A stretch of DNA of 64,000 nucleotides from Parachryseolinea silvisoli. GTDB taxonomy: Bacteria > Bacteroidota > Bacteroidia > Cytophagales > Cyclobacteriaceae. Positions 51,034 to 60,353 of this stretch are shown here, piece by piece (position 1 is the stretch's first letter; each line of letters starts with the position of its first letter). Location: assembly GCF_021190955.1 (NCBI RefSeq), contig NZ_JAIOAO010000004.1:310001-374000 (forward strand), given 5' to 3'. The notes beneath the pieces were generated by a model, which saw nothing but the letters and a program-made list of their open reading frames with translations, was not told the origin of the DNA and did no database searches. A program made the translations under genes and the position numbers.

Positions 51034-51157
51034 GAAGCGATTTAGCCTGAAGTAACAAAGAAATCAGGACTTTTAAAATCTTCCTGATCGTGCTACAAAG
51101 CTGAATCATGCCTGCGCAGTCTATTTGCGTAGTAAAAAAAATGTGCGACTACCCCGG

Positions 51158-52207
51158 CTACTTCCTTTTCAAACCAAACAACACCCGCACCACATTTATT
51201 CGTCGCACCACGCCTTCATAAAAAACAAAACAGCCCACAACCGTAAACAGCACCAACAGCACAAACTGCACCGGCGCAGGAACATCCAGCAGAAAGATGA
51301 GAAATGATCCCAGCGACAGAAAAACCATGTGCAGAATATACACCGGATACGCTGCCTCGCTCAAATACCGCAAGCGATCCCCTGGCTTGTTCAAATACCG
51401 ATAGCCAAACGCAAAGACCGATAAAATCCATCCATGCGATTCCGGCACCAGATAAGCGGGGGCCATCATAGTATACTTCACCAGCCGAACAACGAAGAGT
51501 GTCACGGCCAACGTCAGAAACACCCAGCGCCACCGTAGCAACATCTTCCAAAACGGCTCCCCACTCAATATGAAACAGAATCCGAAGAAAAAGGCAAGCA
51601 TACCCAGAAAGAACCCATGCCATGTCAATGCATACAGCTCATAAGGATGAGCATCAGTCAGCCGGGCCTCCAGGATAAAAGCCCCTGCCATCACCAGCAA
51701 ACCAAGCGGTGTGCTAAACAATTTCCGTATCGCGCAGGCTACGCGACCGTCTTCACGACGTTGGAGGTAATACACCACCGGCAGTAACACCACCACGTAG
51801 ACAAAGATGTTGCCGAGAAACCACAAATGACCGGGGTTGGGGGTGTACGACTCTTTAAACCCATTGTAACGCTGCCACAGGTATATATGGGCGGGTACAA
51901 TCAATACAAACCCAACAAGGAACGGCACAAGAATGCGGCGCGTGCGCTCCCAGAGCAGTTGCCCCGCCGTGCGATTCTGCAGGGCAAAGTATACCCCCAT
52001 GCCCGAGACAAAAAATAGTAAGGGTATCCGCCAGATGTTGAGCATACCCATCGGCAACCACAGCGCAGGCCACGGAGTCGGGGCGGTAATAAAGCTCAGC
52101 ATAATGCCCCACGATTGAAAGGCAATGGCCACGTGGTAGATCAGGAGAAGACCGATCGCGATCACCCGGATCCAGTCGATATCGTAACGTCTGCTCGTCG
52201 GTAACAT
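51158..52207 (-). CDS. Acyltransferase family 3 membrane protein
   Basis: A 349-residue integral membrane protein with about ten helices. The opening YDIDWIRVIAIGLLLIYHVAIAF has the family's DxxR and catalytic-type His. RRILVPFLVGFVLI, PGHLWFLGNIFVY and the C-terminal LYVILHM-like stretch (YPVYILHMVFL) are typical. Such proteins O-acylate sugars of envelope polymers or modify osmoregulated glucans. It is 21 bp downstream of the ankyrin lipoprotein gene on the same strand, so the two probably form an operon. Acceptor unknown. Confidence 0.9.
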   Translation of the reverse strand: MLPTSRRYDIDWIRVIAIGLLLIYHVAIAFQSWGIMLSFITAPTPWPALWLPMGMLNIWRIPLLFFVSGMGVYFALQNRTAGQLLWERTRRILVPFLVGFVLIVPAHIYLWQRYNGFKESYTPNPGHLWFLGNIFVYVVVLLPVVYYLQRREDGRVACAIRKLFSTPLGLLVMAGAFILEARLTDAHPYELYALTWHGFFLGMLAFFFGFCFILSGEPFWKMLLRWRWVFLTLAVTLFVVRLVKYTMMAPAYLVPESHGWILSVFAFGYRYLNKPGDRLRYLSEAAYPVYILHMVFLSLGSFLIFLLDVPAPVQFVLLVLFTVVGCFVFYEGVVRRINVVRVLFGLKRK

Positions 52208-52228
52208 CTGGCGGAAGGGTTGGTGTGG

Positions 52229-52816
52229 TTACTTCAGCATGTCGGCAATGACCGGACGCGTCTGTTCGATATAGGCGTAGTCCAGCGTCAGGCCCATAGG
52301 CGAGAGCATCTTGCCCATCATATCATACGCGTCCTTCACATCGGCAAACGGGCCGGCCACTGACTCGTAGGGTGTCGCGCCATACTTGTTTTTAATGGTC
52401 TTGTCGGCGCCTTTGTCGAGCAGCATGCGCACGATCTCCGGGCGGCAGAAGAAAGCTGCCGTGTGCAGGGGCGTAGAACCGTCGTTGTTGATAAAGTTGA
52501 GGTCGGCGCCCGCTTCGATCAGGGTGCGGGCCATTTCGGTCTTGCCAAAGACTGCGGCCGTAATAAGCGGACTCGACCCGCCAAAGGGATCTTTTTCATT
52601 CAGGTTGGTGCCCGCCTGGATGTGTTGTTGCAGTGCGCCCAGGTTTTCGGTCAGGACTGCCGTGTGGATATCGACCGGTGGCGCGGAGACACTTGTGGCA
52701 GTGTTGTCGGCCTGGGCCTTTTCGGCGGGGCCTTTGCACGACTGCAGGGTCAACAGAGCGCCGGCCGCGAACAGGGCGGCAGCGAAACATGCGATGTTAA
52801 AGCGGTTTGTTTTCAT
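52229..52816 (-). CDS. Ankyrin-repeat lipoprotein
   Basis: A 195-residue protein with a lipoprotein signal (LLTLQSC, Cys27) followed by about three ankyrin repeats (residues 50-170: DPFGGSSPLITAAVFGKTEM, DGSTPLHTAAFFCRPEIV, KYGATPYESVAGPFADV). Ankyrin repeats are protein-binding scaffolds. It lies upstream of the acyltransferase gene and divergent from a membrane-bound AraC/TPR regulator, which might control it (inference). Confidence 0.9.
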   Translation of the reverse strand: MKTNRFNIACFAAALFAAGALLTLQSCKGPAEKAQADNTATSVSAPPVDIHTAVLTENLGALQQHIQAGTNLNEKDPFGGSSPLITAAVFGKTEMARTLIEAGADLNFINNDGSTPLHTAAFFCRPEIVRMLLDKGADKTIKNKYGATPYESVAGPFADVKDAYDMMGKMLSPMGLTLDYAYIEQTRPVIADMLK

Positions 52817-53010
52817 GTGTTTGACGGTTTCGGATTTGTGTGTTTTTATGCTGTAAAGGTGGGGCAGATCGCCGCCGCAGGCTAAACACGCGCGCAGCCA
52901 AAACCGTCAAGTTTGCGGGAGCCGGTATAAATTATGATGAATCGATATAAAATTTGATGCAAATGATGGCGCAAAGGGTAAATTGTACGTGAAATAGCCC
53001 AATAGCCGCC

Positions 53011-55086
53011 ATGTCGCCTATGCCCGTTTCCGACAACGAATTTCTGCAGGAGATCACCACGCTGATCGAAGAGAACATTGCCAACGAGCAATTCGGAGTA
53101 TCGGAGTTAGCCGAGAAAATGAACATGAGCCGGTCAAACCTGTTGCGCAAGGTTAAAAAGCACACCGACTCGCCCGTAAACCAGCTCATCCGCGAGGTGC
53201 GGTTGAAGCGGGGCATGGCGCTGCTGCGGACGACGGCGCTGAATGTGTCCGAGGTCTCGGACCAGGTGGGCTTTGGCAGCGTGTCGTATTTCATCAAATG
53301 TTTTCGGGAGTATTACGGCTATCCGCCGGGGGAGGCAGGAAAGCGGGCGGCTGTGACGGAAGCCGCCGTCGTTGAACCACCGGTCCGGCTGGAACGTACG
53401 CCCGGGCGCTGGTCCGCACGGCTACGTTGGGCCGTCGTGGCGCTCATCGTAGTTGCCGCGTTGTTGATGGGATATTACATGTGGCACCGCACGGCCACCA
53501 GGCCTTTGCTTGAAAAATCCATTGCCGTACTCCCCTTTAAGAACGACAGCGGCGACTCCACCAACCTGTACCTGATCAACGGTCTGATGGAGTCGACGCT
53601 AAACAACCTGCAGAAGATCCGTGATCTGCGGGTGATCAGCCGTACGACATCGGAGAAATACCGGAACACCGCCAAGTCCATTCCGGAAATGGCGCATGAG
53701 CTAAACGTTAATTATTTTATCGAGGGCAGCGGGCAGAAGATCGGTGACCAGATCTTGCTTAACATCCAGCTAATCGAAGGCACCACCGACAGACACCTTT
53801 GGTCGCGGCAATATAAACGCGAGGCCAAAGATATCTTTGCCTTGCAGCAAGAAATCGCGCATAGCATTGCCAAAGAGATTCAGGCCTTTATTACGCCGGA
53901 AGAAGCACAACAGATCGAGAAGATTCCAACGGAAGACCTGGAAGCATACGATGAGTATATGAAAGGACGGGAGCTGCTGTACGAAAGCTCAACGGGGTCG
54001 TTGCAGAAGTCGATCAACTTGTTTCAGGATGCCATCAAACGGGATCCACATTTTGCGCAGGCCTATGCTGCCGCATCCATTGCCTACTATTACCTCGACT
54101 TGTTCCAGATCAACAAGAAGTATGCAAAAGAGATCAGTGAGTATGCAGACAAAGCCCTGCTGTACGACGAAAAGTCGGCCGAGAGCTTAATCGCCAAAGC
54201 GCTGTTCTTCATGCACAAGAAAGAATATAAAGAAGCTGCGCCGTACCTGGAGAAAGCGCTGGAGTTTAATCCGAACTCGGGCATCGTAGCGCACTTTCTC
54301 TCAGAGCTATACAATGGCTACTTACCCAATGCGGAGAAATACATCGAGTACGCCTTGCTGGGGGTGCGGATCGATGGCGGCTCCGGCGACTCCTCTACCG
54401 TCAGCTATAAATACCTGCATCTGAGCAATGCGCTGATGCAGGCGGGTTTTATCGACGAGGCCCTGGAATACATAAACAAGTCACTGGCCTATAAGCCCGA
54501 CAATCCGTTCTCCGGCTACCTGCGCATTTACATCCTGTATGCCAAGCACGAAGACGTGCAAAGCACCTGCAGTGCCCTGGTAAAGGAATTTCAAAAGGAT
54601 ACTACAAATTTTATCATGCTGCAGGAAGTCGGTAAGATGTATTACTTCCAGCGTAATTACGCCGAAGCTTATAAATACTATAAACGCTACCTCGCCATTA
54701 CGGAGGCGAAAGGAATGGATATCTTCAAACACGAAAACCTGAAGATCGGCATCGTGTTGCAGAAGGTGGGACAGGAAAAGAAAGGGCGGGAGCGTATCGA
54801 AGCCTTCCAGCGGTATATAGAAACAGACAGCTCCATCTACCGACACGCCAGCCTGGCGGCCTACTATTCTTACCTCGGCGATGCGCCGAAAGCAATCGAG
54901 CACCTGAAGTTGTTTTCGGGGGAAAAGGACTACCAATATTGGGTCCTCTTTTTTACCGTCGATCCGATTGCTGATTCGGTCGAAGACCTGCCGGAGTTCA
55001 AGAAAGCCATGCAGATGGTGCGCGATCGCTTCTGGGAGAATCATAAAAAGGTACGCGCGAACCTGGAAGAGAAGGGACTGCTCTGA
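53011..55086 (+). CDS. Membrane-anchored AraC-type regulator with TPR domain
   Basis: A 691-residue one-component regulator. An AraC helix-turn-helix is at the N-terminus (about 12-108, SELAEKMNMSRSNLLRKVKKH and VSEVSDQVGFGSVSYFIKCFRE). One transmembrane helix spans about 138-158. A FlgO/adenylate-cyclase-associated type domain follows (about 168-290, KSIAVLPFKNDSGDSTN, DIFALQQEIAHSIAKEIQ), then TPR repeats to the end. DNA binding is therefore cytoplasmic and the TPR part should be periplasmic. The architecture is recurrent in Bacteroidota, but ligands are unknown. Divergent from the ankyrin lipoprotein gene. Confidence 0.88.
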   Translation: MSPMPVSDNEFLQEITTLIEENIANEQFGVSELAEKMNMSRSNLLRKVKKHTDSPVNQLIREVRLKRGMALLRTTALNVSEVSDQVGFGSVSYFIKCFREYYGYPPGEAGKRAAVTEAAVVEPPVRLERTPGRWSARLRWAVVALIVVAALLMGYYMWHRTATRPLLEKSIAVLPFKNDSGDSTNLYLINGLMESTLNNLQKIRDLRVISRTTSEKYRNTAKSIPEMAHELNVNYFIEGSGQKIGDQILLNIQLIEGTTDRHLWSRQYKREAKDIFALQQEIAHSIAKEIQAFITPEEAQQIEKIPTEDLEAYDEYMKGRELLYESSTGSLQKSINLFQDAIKRDPHFAQAYAAASIAYYYLDLFQINKKYAKEISEYADKALLYDEKSAESLIAKALFFMHKKEYKEAAPYLEKALEFNPNSGIVAHFLSELYNGYLPNAEKYIEYALLGVRIDGGSGDSSTVSYKYLHLSNALMQAGFIDEALEYINKSLAYKPDNPFSGYLRIYILYAKHEDVQSTCSALVKEFQKDTTNFIMLQEVGKMYYFQRNYAEAYKYYKRYLAITEAKGMDIFKHENLKIGIVLQKVGQEKKGRERIEAFQRYIETDSSIYRHASLAAYYSYLGDAPKAIEHLKLFSGEKDYQYWVLFFTVDPIADSVEDLPEFKKAMQMVRDRFWENHKKVRANLEEKGLL

Positions 55087-55166
55087 ATAAAAGATAACAA
55101 TTTCGAAAAGTCTGGAAGTTGGCGCGTCGTGCAGGTGATCGTTATCTTGCCTCGAACGATTGAATT

Positions 55167-56204
55167 ATGAAAAAGTCACGTATCATGCTGGGATGCTTCC
55201 TGTTGATGTCGGTGTTTTCGGGCCATGCGCAATCGGGCTCCGCCGTACGTCTGTTTCTGACAAACTACACACTGGCGAAAGATGATGTCGTCGGGCAAGT
55301 GAAGCTCACACCGGACGCGGCCATACGCACCGTGGCGCTGAGCGGCCCCGACGCCGCGGCGTTTACGGTCGACGAGGAAAACCGGCTGTTGGTCAAAAAA
55401 GGCAAACGCAATAAAGCGGGCCGCTATGCCCTAACCGTAACGGCGACTACCACCTCCGGCCAGGCCCTCACAAAGGCCTTTACGCTTTTAGATGACAATT
55501 TTATTCGCAATAAAGTCATTGCCCACCGCGGCGCCTGGAAAAACACAGGTGCCCCTGAAAACTCCATCGCCGCACTGGGCCATGCCGTAACGTTGGGCTG
55601 CGAGGGCAGCGAGTTCGACGTACACATGTCGGCTGATTCATTGCCGGTCATCAACCACGACGCATCGATACAAAATACCTCCATTGCCAGGACGCCGTCA
55701 CGCGAGCTGCTGGCGCTGAAACTTTCCAACGGCGAGCCGATGCCAACGCTCGAACAGTATTTGAAAGCAGGCCTTGACCAACAGAAGACAAAGCTCATTC
55801 TCGAAATCAAAGCATCTGAATTAGGGAAAGAACATTCGATAGCCCTTACACGCAAGATTGTAGCCCTGGTGGAGGACTTACAAGCACAGGCGTGGGTAGA
55901 CTATATCAGCTTTGATTACGATGTGTGTTTGGAAGTGATGAAGCTGGCGCCGTATGCGCATGTTGCCTATTTGAAGGGAGATAAGACTCCCGCGGAGCTG
56001 GCGGCCGATCATTTCTTTGGCTTAGATTACCACTTCAACGTGTTGCAAAAGAACGCGGATTGGGTGGCAAGCGCTAAACAACATAAGCTTACTGTCAATG
56101 TCTGGACGGCGAACGACAAGGCGCTGTTAGAAGATTTACTGCGTCAGCAAGTTGACTTTATTACTACGAACGAACCGGAGTTGTTATTGTCACTATTGAA
56201 GTAA
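55167..56204 (+). CDS. Exported glycerophosphodiester phosphodiesterase with N-terminal beta domain
   Basis: A 345-residue protein with signal peptide ending FSGHAQ, an Ig or cadherin-like beta domain (about 25-110, ending KAFTLL), and a GDPD catalytic barrel: VIAHRGAWKNTGAPENS with the catalytic His, EFDVHMS, and a second His in INHDAS. GDPD enzymes hydrolyse glycerophosphodiesters to glycerol-3-phosphate and an alcohol. It has its own upstream gap of 80 bp. The N-terminal beta domain is an addition to the minimal family form. Confidence 0.9.
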   Translation: MKKSRIMLGCFLLMSVFSGHAQSGSAVRLFLTNYTLAKDDVVGQVKLTPDAAIRTVALSGPDAAAFTVDEENRLLVKKGKRNKAGRYALTVTATTTSGQALTKAFTLLDDNFIRNKVIAHRGAWKNTGAPENSIAALGHAVTLGCEGSEFDVHMSADSLPVINHDASIQNTSIARTPSRELLALKLSNGEPMPTLEQYLKAGLDQQKTKLILEIKASELGKEHSIALTRKIVALVEDLQAQAWVDYISFDYDVCLEVMKLAPYAHVAYLKGDKTPAELAADHFFGLDYHFNVLQKNADWVASAKQHKLTVNVWTANDKALLEDLLRQQVDFITTNEPELLLSLLK

Positions 56205-56343
56205 TAACAGTAATGGCTACTGTCGCGACGAGAATGATTGTTTTTTCCGCCTCGATGCGAAATCGTTCCGCTTCCTTGCCTATGCCCTCCTAAACCTCGC
56301 CGAATTCTCACAACCCTGCGTTCTTGCCTAAAAAACAAATCAC

Positions 56344-56541
56344 ATGAACGCAGCACTGGAACGAAAAATCATCCGCTGGCTTCACATCCTGGCCAGCATT
56401 CCCATCATCGGCTATGTCTACGGCCCTGTATCGACCATCCCCGAAGCGGTCATTGCCGTGCGTTGGGGTATCCTGCCCGCGGTGGCACTCTCCGGATTGT
56501 GGTTATGGAAAGGCCCCTGGGTAAAGCGGTTATTCCGGTAA
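56344..56541 (+). CDS. Small two-helix membrane protein before a LytS-type kinase
   Basis: A 65-residue protein with two hydrophobic segments (WLHILASIPIIGYVYG and GILPAVALSGLWLWKG) and a basic C-terminus (KRLFR). I do not recognise a named family. It lies 21 bp upstream of the histidine kinase gene in the same direction, so it is probably co-transcribed with the two-component system and could modulate the kinase. Confidence 0.7.
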   Translation: MNAALERKIIRWLHILASIPIIGYVYGPVSTIPEAVIAVRWGILPAVALSGLWLWKGPWVKRLFR

Positions 56542-56562
56542 GAATATCGAATTTGTAACATC

Positions 56563-57573
56563 ATGACCTGGATCGAAAATAAATATGTGCAGCGCATCGG
56601 CATCACCGCGGTCGTCGCGGCAGCAGGCTGGTTCATACGCCAGGCGCTGATGCCCGACATGCAGCTGTTTCAGCACATCGTGGCAACGATCGCCTTCATC
56701 GTGTTCATTCAGATCGTGTGGGAAATCTACGAGCGCGTGCACCGGGCGCTAAACCGTTGGATGCCGTTCTCGCGATACCTGTACGGGCGCATCGTTGTTC
56801 AGCTGGCCTCGGGCGTCGCCATCATCATGGTGCTACGGTGGGCGATGATGTACCCGTTGCAACATCGCTTCCCGACAGTCTTTAGCGACGACGTGGTGAC
56901 CGTGATGTTAATCGCCCATATCGGCATCGCCATTGCTATCAACATGATCTTTATCAGCGCGCACTTTATACAGCAGTGGAAAGAAGAGCTGCTGCGTATA
57001 GCACGTATCGAAAAAGAAAAGGCACAGCTGCAGTATCATCATTTAAAGAATCAGATAAACCCGCACTTTCTTTTCAACGCGCTGACATCGCTGGATGCCT
57101 TAGTCAAGACCGACCCCGCGCTGGCGTCGCATTACATCAACCATCTCTCGAAAGTATACCGCTATGTACTGGACCACGAAGAGCGCGAGGTGGTGGGCCT
57201 GCCATGGGAGCTGGACTTTATTCAACACTACATGGCGCTGCAACGTATCCGGTTTCGCGAGGCCCTCCTCGTAGACATTGCACTGTCGCCGGAGGCCGGT
57301 GAGAAAAAGATCGTGTTGGTGACGCTGCAGATGTTGATCGACAATGCCATCAAACACAACGAGATCCACCCGGCACGCCCGCTCACGATCCGCATTTTTG
57401 ACCGCGAAGGTTTCCTCGTCGTGACAAATAACGTACAACCCAAAGCCTTGCTGGAGCCGTCCACGCGGCAGGGGCTGCGACAGTTGGTAGAACTGTATGG
57501 CTACCTGAGTGACCGGTCCGTGAAGATTACCGGTACCGATACCACGTTTACGGTTGAAATCCCTTTACTATGA
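56563..57573 (+). CDS. LytS/YehU-type sensor histidine kinase
   Basis: A 336-residue kinase with four membrane segments in the first 140 residues, then the His_kinase motif QINPHFLFNALTSLD (phosphoacceptor His168) and an ATPase domain with DNAIKHNE. This short LytS-like layout is common in Bacteroidota and pairs with LytTR regulators. The stop overlaps the regulator's start by 4 bp. The small membrane protein precedes it. Signal unknown. Confidence 0.93.
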   Translation: MTWIENKYVQRIGITAVVAAAGWFIRQALMPDMQLFQHIVATIAFIVFIQIVWEIYERVHRALNRWMPFSRYLYGRIVVQLASGVAIIMVLRWAMMYPLQHRFPTVFSDDVVTVMLIAHIGIAIAINMIFISAHFIQQWKEELLRIARIEKEKAQLQYHHLKNQINPHFLFNALTSLDALVKTDPALASHYINHLSKVYRYVLDHEEREVVGLPWELDFIQHYMALQRIRFREALLVDIALSPEAGEKKIVLVTLQMLIDNAIKHNEIHPARPLTIRIFDREGFLVVTNNVQPKALLEPSTRQGLRQLVELYGYLSDRSVKITGTDTTFTVEIPLL

Positions 57574-58334
57574 ACATCCTGATCCTGGAAGACGAGCCAC
57601 TGGTAGCCGAGCAGTTGATGGGGCATATCCATCATTTGGCACCGCATGCTACGTTGGCCGGCCCCCTGGCAAGCGTACAGGAAGCGCGCGCGTGGTTTCG
57701 GAAACATCCGGAGCCCGATTTGATTTTAGCCGACGTACAGCTGTCGGATGGGATTAGTATAGACCTGTTGCTGGACCTGAAGCCGGACAGCCCGATCATC
57801 TTTACCACCGCCTACGACCAATATGCCATCCGTGCCTTTAAGGTAAACAGCATCGACTATTTGCTGAAGCCAGTTCAATACGACGAGCTCCGGGCAGCGC
57901 TCGACAAATTTCGCGAATTACGGCAACAGGGCAGTAGCCGGCTGTCGCTGGAAGAGCTTGCACGCTTCCTGGAAGGAAATCCCGTGCCGGCGCGCTACAA
58001 AGAAAACGTTATCATTCACAGTGGCCCGCAAGCGCAACGCATCGAGGAAAAGGATATTGCTTGTTTTATCAAACGCGATCTGATCTTCCTCCAGACACTG
58101 GACCGTCGCCTGCTGGTAACGGAGTACCGGTCATTGGACGAGGTGGAGGAGGTTGTAGACCCGGCGCGTTACTTTCGGGCCAACCGGCAGCTGTTGGTAC
58201 ACCGGCGTATCATCGGGGGGTATAAAACAGATCTTCAGGGCAAGCTGCAGCTCACCCTGAAGATCGATGTATCGGAAACGCCTGCCGTGAGCAAAGAGAA
58301 AGCCGCGGCGTTCAAACGTTGGTTTGAAGCTTAA
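57570..58334 (+). CDS. LytTR-family response regulator
   Basis: A 254-residue regulator: receiver domain (1-120) with phosphoacceptor Asp55 in ILADVQLSDG and KPVQYDELRAAL, then a C-terminal LytTR DNA-binding domain (about 150-250, ARYFRANRQLLVHRRIIGG). Coupled to the kinase by a 4-bp overlap. It converges with the beta-helix gene, with 4 bp of shared ends at 58331-58334. Confidence 0.94.
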   Translation: MNILILEDEPLVAEQLMGHIHHLAPHATLAGPLASVQEARAWFRKHPEPDLILADVQLSDGISIDLLLDLKPDSPIIFTTAYDQYAIRAFKVNSIDYLLKPVQYDELRAALDKFRELRQQGSSRLSLEELARFLEGNPVPARYKENVIIHSGPQAQRIEEKDIACFIKRDLIFLQTLDRRLLVTEYRSLDEVEEVVDPARYFRANRQLLVHRRIIGGYKTDLQGKLQLTLKIDVSETPAVSKEKAAAFKRWFEA

Positions 58335-60127
58335 GGACGGTTGGCAACGACTACCCGTGTGGTTTGTTGCGCGGCGCCATACAATACCCGCACCAGGTAG
58401 ACACCACCCGGTAAGGTGTTTACATCCCAGGTTATCTCCGTGTCGCGTGTTTGCGCGCGTCGCAGCTCTTCGCCGCGAACATTGTAGAGTATAAAGATGC
58501 GGTCGCCCGGAACCTCCGTAGTTTGAATCGTAATTTGCCGTTGCGCCGGGCTGGGAAAGGCGTTCAGCTTAATGAGGGCAATGTCGTTACCACCCGAAGC
58601 TGTAACGGTACCACTGGTGCTGAGGCCTTCATAGGCGCCAATATCGACGCGACTGTTCAATAGGCGCGGTTGGCCGCCAAAGTCCGTTTCGTTGGTGAGC
58701 AGCGCAGTGGCCGGGTCGCCCATGTCGATGGCGGCGCTGCCCGTTTTGAGCTGCAGGTTGGGCGTCGGCAAAGTAGCGGAGATTAAGCCAGGCGCGATAA
58801 ACCGGGAGTTTGCATCCTGCGACGCACCGGTTTTGTATTTGCCAAAGTCGCTATATTCTTTGTTGCGCCAGTTGATGTTGATGTCATCCGGTTTGCCCAG
58901 GGCAGTATAATAAAGGTTGTAGTTGAAGATATTGCCGGTTTGCGGTGAGATGTTCTCGAGCGACAACAGCGTGTTTTCACTGCCCGCGAAGACGATGTTA
59001 TTCTGAAATACACACTGTGAGGCTTTGGTGACATAAATTTCGCCGGAGCCGTTCTTCCTGGAGTCATTTTTAAGCAATGTGTTGTTCCTGAAAATACTGC
59101 TCAGCACCTGGCCCGTTGTCTCGTTGGTATACCCGCCGACCGCGATGCCCGCGTCTTCGTTGTTGTAAAAGAGATTGTCGACAACCGTGATGCGCTCGGT
59201 TGTACCGTTCTCTTCGGCGCCTACTTCAATGCCGTAGCCGTTTTCATAGCACGTATTCCGGCGGACGATAACATCCATCGCGCCGTCGGCATAGATGCCG
59301 CCGCTGGTGGCGTAGAGCGCCGTGTTACGATAGCAGGTGTTTTTTTCGATCAGACCGTTGCGGGCGTGGTCCAGCGCGGGTACGGTACATTCACCGTAGT
59401 TGCCGCCGGCGTAAATGCCAATGTTAATGTTGTCGTGCACGCGGTTGTTGGTGACGGTAAACCCGTCGACGTTGGCGTCGATCGAAAGTACTTCGCTATA
59501 GCCGGGAATGTTGTCGTAGAACTCGCAACTGTCAACCACCAGGTTGGTGATCGCGCGCTGCGCGGTGGTGCCGCGACCGTACACAATAAACGGCTGTGCG
59601 TTGTCATTATCGCCCGGAATGGCCGTCTTGCTGGTGGTCCAGCGGATGTTGCGAACCGTAAGCTTGCGAAAGGAGAGGGTTGTCGACGTAGCCCCCGCTT
59701 CACACTCGACGAGTATACCCTGGGCGTTGTTCCTGGTAAGGTTTTGCAAGGTAAAACCCTCGAAGGTTAGGTAGCTTTGGTTCACAATCTTCAGCAACGT
59801 CGTGCCCGATGTACCGGTACCGTCGAGGAATACTGCCTCCTGCGGATATGCCTTGAAGACAATGGGCTCATTGGCGGCGCCACTCACGTTGATCGTAACA
59901 TTTTCCTTGTACGTGCCCCCGCGGATCAGTACCGTACTGTTGCGCGTCGCGTTATTGGCCGCGTTCTGAATGGTTTTCCAGGCAGTGCCTGGCGTCAGGC
60001 CATTGTTGCTGTTATTGCCGTTGGTGCCGTCGACATAATATACTGTTTGGGAAAAGGCCTGGATAAAGGAAAGTTGCAGTACCAGGCAGACTGCCAGTCG
60101 AAACAAGGTTGTCGTAATAACGTTCAT
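58331..60127 (-). CDS. Right-handed beta-helix protein with T9SS sorting domain
   Basis: A 598-residue secreted protein. Signal peptide (ends SFIQAFSQ), then VYYVDGTNGNNSNNGLTPGTAWKTIQNA, the standard opening of Bacteroidota parallel beta-helix proteins. Repeated short beta turns follow (TVRNIRWT, VDSCEFYDNIPGYSEV, NTCYENGYGIEVGAEENGT), and a type A T9SS domain ends it (LNAFPSPAQRQITIQT ... GGVYLVRVLYG). Folds of this kind occur in polysaccharide lyases and hydrolases, but I cannot identify a catalytic motif. Likely surface-exposed or released. Not obviously linked to its neighbours. Confidence 0.9.
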   Translation of the reverse strand: MNVITTTLFRLAVCLVLQLSFIQAFSQTVYYVDGTNGNNSNNGLTPGTAWKTIQNAANNATRNSTVLIRGGTYKENVTINVSGAANEPIVFKAYPQEAVFLDGTGTSGTTLLKIVNQSYLTFEGFTLQNLTRNNAQGILVECEAGATSTTLSFRKLTVRNIRWTTSKTAIPGDNDNAQPFIVYGRGTTAQRAITNLVVDSCEFYDNIPGYSEVLSIDANVDGFTVTNNRVHDNINIGIYAGGNYGECTVPALDHARNGLIEKNTCYRNTALYATSGGIYADGAMDVIVRRNTCYENGYGIEVGAEENGTTERITVVDNLFYNNEDAGIAVGGYTNETTGQVLSSIFRNNTLLKNDSRKNGSGEIYVTKASQCVFQNNIVFAGSENTLLSLENISPQTGNIFNYNLYYTALGKPDDININWRNKEYSDFGKYKTGASQDANSRFIAPGLISATLPTPNLQLKTGSAAIDMGDPATALLTNETDFGGQPRLLNSRVDIGAYEGLSTSGTVTASGGNDIALIKLNAFPSPAQRQITIQTTEVPGDRIFILYNVRGEELRRAQTRDTEITWDVNTLPGGVYLVRVLYGAAQQTTRVVVANRP

Positions 60128-60263
60128 AGATTAAATTTTTTGTGTACTAAAGCATAGCAACAGGACGAAGGAATGGCAAATCTAACCCTTTCCGAAGAAT
60201 CGATCTTTCAGGGTATATAGGCGTCGGCAGGTTCGCTCTTTTCAGGGTCGGGAGGAAGTATAG

Positions 60264-60288
60264 CGTGGGCGTGACAAAAACGCCCACG
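60264..60288. terminator. 9-bp hairpin in the gap before the beta-helix gene
   Basis: CGTGGGCGT (60264-60272) and ACGCCCACG (60280-60288) pair perfectly with a 7-nt loop. Located in the 226-bp gap between two minus-strand genes. Confidence 0.45.
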
Positions 60289-60329
60289 GTACACGGGGAA
60301 AGGATGTTGCAACAGTTACCGTAAAACAT

Positions 60330-60345
60330 CCCGGATATATCCGGG
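60330..60345 (-). terminator. 16-bp palindrome just after the Gfo/Idh/MocA gene
   Basis: CCCGGATATATCCGGG is a perfect palindrome 8 bp beyond the stop codon of the minus-strand oxidoreductase gene, followed on that strand by ATGTTTTAC. Probably part of its transcript end. Confidence 0.5.
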
Positions 60346-60353
60346 TATAATTG

